From Clostridium_AD sp051278035 (GTDB lineage Bacteria > Bacillota > Clostridia > Clostridiales > Clostridiaceae), in contig NZ_JBNMNU010000002.1 of the NCBI RefSeq assembly GCF_051278035.1, positions 1-64,000 on the forward strand: 64,000 nucleotides of DNA. Reading direction: 5' to 3'. This document shows, one piece after another, positions 59,522 through 64,000 of this stretch. Below the pieces are notes generated by a model. The model was not told where the DNA came from and made no database searches. It saw only the letters and a list, made by a program, of their open reading frames with translations. Numbering within the stretch: position 1 is the stretch's first letter; the number at the start of each line of letters is the position of its first letter. The position numbers were made by a program, and so were the translations under genes.

Positions 59522-60271
59522 ATGGGTATTATTCAAACTAAAAACATTAATTTATTTTATGGTGAATCTCAAGCATTAAAAAATATTAATCTAGATATAA
59601 ATAAAAATGAGGTTACTGCACTTATTGGGCCTTCAGGCTGTGGTAAGTCTACATTCTTAAGAACTTTAAACAGAATGAATGACTTAATAGATAATGTAAA
59701 AATAGAAGGCCAAGTTATTTATGAAGGTAAGAATATATATGATGAGTGCAATATAATAGAACTTAGGAAAAAAATAGGAATGGTTTTTCAAAAACCTAAT
59801 CCATTTCCTATGTCTATATTTGACAACATAGCTTACGGTCCTAAAATACATGGCGTTAAGAATAAAGCGCAATTAGCGGAAATCGTCGAAAAGAGTCTTA
59901 AGGGAGCGGCAGTATGGGATGAAGTTAAAGATAGGTTAAAAACAAGTGCAATGGGACTATCAGGTGGGCAACAACAGAGAATATGTATAGCTAGAGTTCT
60001 CGCTGTAGAACCAGAAATTATTTTAATGGATGAGCCTACTTCCTCACTTGACCCAATATCTACAGCTAAAGTTGAGGAACTCATGGATGTACTAAAAGTG
60101 AATTACACAGTTGTTATAGTTACTCACAACATGCAACAAGCGGGCAGGATATCAGATAAGACTGCATTCTTTCTCAATGGTGAAGTTATCGAATTTGGAA
60201 AAACTGAAGAGATTTTCCATAAACCACAGGATAAGAGAACAGAAGATTACATTACAGGAAGATTCGGCTAA
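59522..60271 (+). CDS. pstB: Phosphate ABC transporter, ATP-binding protein
   Basis: ATPase of the phosphate importer, 249 residues. Walker A GPSGCGKST, the PstB-typical FQKPNPFPMSIFDN, signature LSGGQQQRICIARVLA, Walker B IILMDEPTSSLD and switch VIVTHNMQQA are all present. ATG 59522 follows GGAGGAAAC; a start at 59483 lacks a site. It follows the chemoreceptor and precedes phoU by 26 bp. Confidence 0.97.
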   Translation: MGIIQTKNINLFYGESQALKNINLDINKNEVTALIGPSGCGKSTFLRTLNRMNDLIDNVKIEGQVIYEGKNIYDECNIIELRKKIGMVFQKPNPFPMSIFDNIAYGPKIHGVKNKAQLAEIVEKSLKGAAVWDEVKDRLKTSAMGLSGGQQQRICIARVLAVEPEIILMDEPTSSLDPISTAKVEELMDVLKVNYTVVIVTHNMQQAGRISDKTAFFLNGEVIEFGKTEEIFHKPQDKRTEDYITGRFG

Positions 60272-60297
60272 TAATTAGTTAAGGGAGTGAATAAAAT

Positions 60298-60954
60298 ATG
60301 ACAAGAGCATCTTTTGATTTAGGACTTGAGCAAATCCATAATGACATATTAACTATGGGAAGTATTGTAGAAAAGCAAATATTTAAGTGCATAGAGGCAT
60401 TAGTAAATCAAGATTGTGATTTGGCAGAAAAGGTAATTAAGGATGATGACTTAGTGGACAATCTTCAAAAGGTAATAGAAGATAAGTGCGTTAAATTAAT
60501 AGCAACGCAGCAGCCTTTGGCAAGTGATTTAAGAACCATATTTACTTCAACCAAGATAGTAACAGATTTAGAAAGGATAGCAGACCATGCCGTTGATATA
60601 TCTAAAATAGCCATAACACTTAAAGGGCAAACCTATGTAAAGCAGCTTGTGCATATTCCACAAATGGCTGATATAGCAAAGGAAATGATTAAATTCTCTA
60701 TTGACGCTTATATTGAGGCGGATATCGAAAAAGCATACAGTACTTGCAAAATGGATGATAGAATGGACACTCTATATAAGGAAGTTTTCAATGAGTTACT
60801 TCTACTAATGTCAGAGGATGCCACTACAGTAAATCAAGGCAGTCAATTATTATTTGTATGTAAGTTCTTAGAAAGAGTTGCAGACCATACAACAAATATT
60901 TGTGAGTGGACTGTTTATTTAGTAACTGGGGAGCAGATAGATTTGAATGATTAG
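60298..60954 (+). CDS. phoU: Phosphate transport regulator PhoU
   Basis: A 218-residue all-helical cytoplasmic protein with two similar three-helix halves. Family motifs are QQPLASDLRTIFTSTKIVTD and ERIADHAVDI in the first half, FLERVADHTTNICEW in the second. PhoU links the Pst transporter to the Pho two-component kinase and lowers phosphate uptake in excess phosphate. Last gene of the operon, with a terminator after it. Confidence 0.96.
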   Translation: MTRASFDLGLEQIHNDILTMGSIVEKQIFKCIEALVNQDCDLAEKVIKDDDLVDNLQKVIEDKCVKLIATQQPLASDLRTIFTSTKIVTDLERIADHAVDISKIAITLKGQTYVKQLVHIPQMADIAKEMIKFSIDAYIEADIEKAYSTCKMDDRMDTLYKEVFNELLLLMSEDATTVNQGSQLLFVCKFLERVADHTTNICEWTVYLVTGEQIDLND

Positions 60955-60967
60955 GTAATGAAATAGA

Positions 60968-61003
60968 TATGGGATGTATATAAATTAGTTATATACATCC
61001 CAT
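60968..61003 (+). terminator. Terminator of the pst operon
   Basis: ATGGGATGTATATAA, loop, TTATATACATCCCAT, then ACTTATT. The T run is poor but the stem is perfect. Confidence 0.82.
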
Positions 61004-61036
61004 ACTTATTAGTATTTTAAGCTATGTATTTGATTT

Positions 61037-61090
61037 TTAACACAAAGATAAAATAATCTTAACGCAGTATTAATAATCCTATAATATAAT
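61037..61090 (+). promoter_or_regulatory. Pho-box promoter of the deoxynucleotidase-like gene
   Basis: Boxes at an 11-bp period: TTAACA (61037), weak ATAAAA (61048), TTAACG (61059), TTAATA (61070). The -10 TATAAT (61085-61090) begins 9 bp after the last box, exactly as in the pst promoter. Confidence 0.75.
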
Positions 61091-61111
61091 ATATTATAGG
61101 GAGGTGAAAAA

Positions 61112-61690
61112 ATGAAAAATTTAAATATATGCATTGATATCGATGGAACAATTACAGACGCATATTTTTGGCTAGAGGAAGCAAACAAGTATTTCAATAA
61201 AAGTGTTACCGTGGATCAGGTTACAGAATACTTTATCCATAAAGTTATGAATGTAGAAAAATTAGAATATGAAAAATTTTATAAAAAAAACAAATTCAAA
61301 ATCCATTCAAAACAGGAACTAAGGGAGGATGTTAAGATATCCTTAAAAAAACTTAGTATGCTTCATAATGTATATTTTGTTACAGCTAGGGACAAATCAC
61401 TTACTATGCTAACTCATTCATACCTTAAGAAAAATGATTTATATTACGATGATTTATTTGTTTTAGGTAGTCATTACAAAGTTGAAAAAGCAAAAGAGTT
61501 AAATTGCAACATCTTTATTGAGGATAGTTATGACAATGCAATGCAACTTTCAAAAGCAGGATTTAAAGTTCTCCTTATGGATACTAATTATAACAGGGGT
61601 AAATTAAATGAGAATATAATTCGCGTTTATAATTGGAAAGAAATATATGAAAAAATAAATAAACTGTTGTTACATAATAAAGCTATGTAA
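61112..61690 (+). CDS. HAD-superfamily 5'(3')-deoxyribonucleotidase-like phosphatase
   Basis: A 192-residue HAD phosphatase. Motif I is CIDIDGTITD (nucleophile and acid Asp, about 7-16), motif II VYFVTARDKS (about 90), and motif III/IV is NCNIFIEDSYDNAMQ (about 133-147). The arrangement resembles the NT5C/YfbR-like deoxynucleotidase group that releases phosphate from nucleotides. It starts after AGGGAGGTG and has a Pho-box promoter, which fits phosphate salvage. The substrate is inferred. Confidence 0.82.
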   Translation: MKNLNICIDIDGTITDAYFWLEEANKYFNKSVTVDQVTEYFIHKVMNVEKLEYEKFYKKNKFKIHSKQELREDVKISLKKLSMLHNVYFVTARDKSLTMLTHSYLKKNDLYYDDLFVLGSHYKVEKAKELNCNIFIEDSYDNAMQLSKAGFKVLLMDTNYNRGKLNENIIRVYNWKEIYEKINKLLLHNKAM

Positions 61691-61730
61691 TGGCAGTTTA
61701 TTTATTTTAGAGGTTGAATATTACAAAAAT

Positions 61731-61784
61731 ATAACAATAACTTAACCTAAACTAAGTCAAAATTTAATTTTTGGGGAGTATTAT
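61731..61784 (+). promoter_or_regulatory. Pho-box promoter of broken phospholipase-like gene
   Basis: ATAACA (61731), TTAACC (61742), TAAGTC (61753), TTAATT (61764) at an 11-bp period, with ATTACA one step further upstream (61720). The -10 TATTAT (61779-61784) again starts 9 bp after the last box. Confidence 0.65.
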
Positions 61785-61809
61785 AAAAATATAGGGGAGG
61801 TGTATTATA

Positions 61810-62211
61810 GTGATAGTAGATACTCATTTCTGATATTCTTTTTAAATACCTATCAAATAATATTGGGTTTAAACTTAACAGAGTAGCCTTTGCATATATC
61901 ACAGAGTGGGTAATGAAAAAAAAGGGGCTTTTGAACACCTGTATTATGAGATAACTCTTCACATAAGATTTATAATGCTACTTACAAGAGGGAAACTAAG
62001 GCTTAATAATGATGATATGCTTTACGATAATGTAGAGGGAATATTTCTGAATTTACAAGAAAGGTACAATACAGAGGGAGAGAGCTTAGAAAGGGATATT
62101 AACTATGCATTATTTGCAGCAACACAAATTTCAAAGTTAATAGTTTATTCAAGTCAATTGTATTTTGGGCAAAATACAGAACAAATTATTGAAAAGTATA
62201 TATTAAGATAA
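61810..62211 (+). pseudogene. Broken zinc-dependent phospholipase C-like gene
   Basis: A strong site (AGGGGAGG) precedes GTG 61810, which begins VIVDTHF and hits TGA at 61831. The next frame continues as ISDILFKYLSNNIGFKLNRV then AFAY, the expected N-terminus of small clostridial zinc-dependent phospholipase C-family proteins. The middle (about 90 residues) is missing, and a 3' frame from about 61906 gives a helical tail including HLYYEITLHIRFIMLLTRG. At least one frameshift and one deletion are needed, so no active enzyme is made. The family call rests on memory of its N-terminus and is moderate. Confidence 0.55.
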
Positions 62212-62270
62212 ATTAATCTCTAACTGTGCAAAACTATGCTAAAAACACTTAACAGGTAATATTTGAAATA

Positions 62271-62317
62271 AAAAAACTGCTATTACACAACTAAAAGGTG
62301 TGCGATAACAGTTTTAG
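62271..62317. terminator. Bidirectional terminator
   Basis: AAAACTG and CAGTTTT ends with inner CACA/TGTG pairing. Serves the broken gene on the left and the minus-strand gene on the right. Confidence 0.7.
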
Positions 62318-62329
62318 ATTTGTCTATAT

Positions 62330-62725
62330 TTAAAAACTTCCACACATACTTGTGTATTTTGAATGTTTACGATTTGTTATTGGATTTGAGAACCTATGGT
62401 TTTTACTTTTTAGAGTCAATAAATAATCTTTGAACATATATTTTACTTCGTTTGTAAATTGTTTGTCCATTTTAATCTGTTTGAATTTAAATTCATCTGT
62501 AAGGATCAAAAAGCTGTCTAATTCACTTTGTAAAATTTCAACATAAAATGCATTTCGGTTTTCACCATCCATAATTAGTAATGGGTTTAATTGGCTTTCA
62601 TTCACAACAGCTTTAAATTTGTATAGGATCTTTTTGTTCTTGCTTAAAAAGTGTCCGTAATTAATATAATTAGGATTGTCATCTTCAGGAAAAATTATTT
62701 TATATATAGTTTCTTCTTTGGTCAT
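62330..62725 (-). CDS. Hypothetical protein
   Basis: A 131-residue soluble protein starting at ATG 62725, 8 nt after AGGTGAGG (62731 is also in frame). The first 90 residues look beta-rich (YGHFLSKNKKILYKFKAVVN), and the last 35 are basic. No family recognised. Upstream on its strand there are Pho-box-like repeats. Confidence 0.65.
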   Translation of the reverse strand: MTKEETIYKIIFPEDDNPNYINYGHFLSKNKKILYKFKAVVNESQLNPLLIMDGENRNAFYVEILQSELDSFLILTDEFKFKQIKMDKQFTNEVKYMFKDYLLTLKSKNHRFSNPITNRKHSKYTSMCGSF

Positions 62726-62831
62726 TGTCATCCTCACCTTTCTAATTAATATTAGATAAATAAAAATAAAACTACGCTATTAAAAAATGTATATTTAAAA
62801 TATATTTCATAATTATACCTTAACATTCCAT

Positions 62832-62870
62832 TGTAAAGAACATGTTAAGGGCTTTTTAAGATTCGGTTAT
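62832..62870 (-). promoter_or_regulatory. Possible Pho boxes upstream of the minus-strand gene
   Basis: On the minus strand, at an 11-bp period: ATAACC (62870), TTAAAA (62859), TTAACA (62848), TTTACA (62837). A TATAAT follows 14 bp after the last box instead of 9, so this is weaker than the four others. Confidence 0.4.
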
Positions 62871-62987
62871 TCTTGTTTGTTAAAAGTCAGAACAACAATG
62901 TAAAGAGTAGGTAAATTTTAAGATATTAAGCTATTGCTATGATATAATTTAATTGGATATAAATAATTAATAGTACCTCTAAAATAT

Positions 62988-63396
62988 GCGGATGAGGCTG
63001 CTTTTGAACTAACCCCGATTAATAAAGAACAAGGAATATTTAGAAGAGTAATTTTTGTTAAACCAGTTGTACCAGCAGGTGATGATATTGGATTTTTACC
63101 TGGTACAGAGGAAGAAAAATTGAAACCTTGGATGGGAAGTTTTTATGATTCAGTAGAAAGTTTAATGGATATGAAAAGTAATAATAAAAAAAATAACCTT
63201 AAAAATAAAAAGAACAAAAAAATTAATCAACATGAGAGGGAGAACACTTTCGGACGCCTTGGTTATAGTTGATGAAAAATCCAATGGACTAGTTTATACT
63301 ATTGAAAAAATGAAGTCTTTTGCAATAACTGGGCATGTTACTTTAGAACAAGTAGAAAGAAGTCCATTATCTAAATTAGCAGAAAAGTCTATGTAG
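62988..63396 (+). pseudogene. Decayed PhoH-family ATPase gene
   Basis: Two pieces of a PhoH/YlaK-type protein in different frames. From 62988: IFRRVIFVKPVVPAGDDIGF then LPGTEEEKLKPWMGSFYDSV. From about 63231: MRGRTLSDALVIVDE, directly joined to SNGLVYTIEKMKSFAITGHV and ERSPLSKLAEK before TAG at 63394. The N-terminal PIN domain, the P-loop and the central part are missing, and a lysine/asparagine-rich stretch joins the pieces. It cannot make a working ATPase. Confidence 0.82.
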
Positions 63397-63486
63397 ATAA
63401 TATTTAAACTCAAATAGTACGAGGAGGATAGATTTTTAAATTTATCTTCCTTTTAACTTATTTATTTTAGAGGGTTAAGTGAAAAT

Positions 63487-63540
63487 TTAACATAAATATA
63501 TACAAAGCTTAACGCAATATTAACTATACAAATATATAAT
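63487..63540 (+). promoter_or_regulatory. Pho-box promoter of the EAL gene
   Basis: TTAACA (63487), weak ATATAC (63498), TTAACG (63509), TTAACT (63520) at an 11-bp period. The -10 TATAAT (63535-63540) starts 9 bp after the last box. Confidence 0.75.
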
Positions 63541-63575
63541 GTACATATATAAAGTATCATTAGGGGGATATAGTT

Positions 63576-64000
63576 ATGCCAGATGAATTAAGAAAAATTA
63601 TTTTAGAGAATAACTTAAGAAGTGTTTTTCAACCAATCATTTCACTACAAACGGGAGATGTTATAGGGTGCGAAGCATTGACAAGGGGACCTGTGGATAG
63701 TAAATATATAAATCCTGAAATACTTTTGAGGAAGCTAAAACGCATAATCTCCTTTGGGATTTAGAAATTTTATGCAGGTCAAATGCAATAAAGACATTTA
63801 GTAGTCATAATTCTGATAAGCTTCTTTTTGTTAATGTAGATCCGGCTGTTTTAAAAGATGAGCATTTCATTAAAAGCTTTACTAAAGAGATATTAACAGA
63901 AAACGAGATAAGTCCACTGTCGCTTATATTTGAAATTACTGAAAAAACATCAATTGATAATTATAAAAACTTTAATGAAGTTATAGACTATTACAAGAAT
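63576..64000 (+). pseudogene. EAL-domain c-di-GMP phosphodiesterase, frameshifted, runs off the window
   Basis: After AGGGGGATA, ATG 63576 opens a clear EAL domain: RSVFQPIISLQTGDVIGCEA (motif variant with glutamate in GCEALTRGP). The frame ends early at 63762. A shift at the T run 63724-63727 (one T too few) restores FEEAKTHNLLWDLEILCRSN, then LLFVNVDPAVLKDEHF and LIFEITEKTS (metal-binding ITE motif) to the window edge. So the gene is broken by a one-base deletion, or this is a sequence error. The intact protein would cleave cyclic di-GMP. It stands behind a Pho-box promoter. Confidence 0.85.

Noticed and set aside
62918..62948. Pho-box promoter before the phoH relic
   Set aside because: TTAAG repeats are 8 bp apart rather than 11 and do not align with the 9-bp gap to TATAAT.

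Overview
The window is AT-rich chromosomal DNA from a strictly anaerobic, Clostridium-like member of the Bacillota. The signs are strong AGGAGG ribosome-binding sites, frequent GTG and TTG starts, hairpin-plus-T-run terminators, rubredoxin, rubrerythrin, hybrid-cluster protein and flavodiiron protein, a glmS ribozyme and S-box riboswitches. I see no rRNA, tRNA, CRISPR array, transposase or prophage gene.

Layout. (1) 0-4.5 kb: a sugar operon with a fused mannitol-type PTS IICBA, a 1-phosphofructokinase-like kinase, a sorbose-1-phosphate-reductase-like dehydrogenase and its own HPr. (2) 4.6-7.0 kb: glmS behind a glmS ribozyme. (3) 7.0-12.3 kb: an accessory segment of lipoproteins, small membrane proteins, a decayed acetyltransferase and GC-rich structured patches, bounded by two ~77-bp direct repeats that each carry a promoter. 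(4) 12.3-18.3 kb: an MFS transporter, then a nitrosative-stress block (hcp, a Crp/Fnr regulator, flavodiiron protein, Ric). Palindromes sit exactly 29.5 bp from the -10 element of both the hcp and the flavodiiron promoters. (5) 18.4-23.8 kb: cupin, thyA-folA, an XRE/membrane-protein pair, GNAT, Nudix and small or broken genes. (6) 24-28.4 kb: two nearly identical chemoreceptors in tandem. (7) 28.5-37 kb: acetyltransferase, NhaC antiporter, rubredoxin, D-cysteine desulfhydrase-like enzyme, tandem SAM-I riboswitches ahead of metNIQ, rubrerythrin, EcsC. (8) 37-48.8 kb: an arsenic/redox region with arsR-arsP-thioredoxin, a thioredoxin/CcdA/CoA-disulfide-reductase set, and arsC-arsR-acr3-arsD-arsA. 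The two ArsR promoters share an operator sequence. (9) 49-54.3 kb: SulP transporter, MFS, paired CrcB fluoride channels with DUF190, a methyltransferase and a small protein. (10) 54.5-64 kb: a phosphate region.

The phosphate region is the most interesting part. The pst operon (pstSCA-MCP-pstB-phoU) carries a chemoreceptor gene between pstA and pstB. Its promoter has four TTAACA-like boxes at an 11-bp period, the last ending 9 bp before the -10. The same arrangement recurs, with the same 9-bp gap, before a deoxynucleotidase-like gene, a broken phospholipase-C-like gene and a frameshifted EAL (c-di-GMP phosphodiesterase) gene. A decayed phoH lies among them. This looks like a compact Pho regulon joining phosphate uptake, phosphate salvage, chemotaxis and c-di-GMP turnover, with several members now broken.

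All calls come from reading the sequence and recalling family motifs. No database search was run, and start codons were chosen by ribosome-binding-site spacing.
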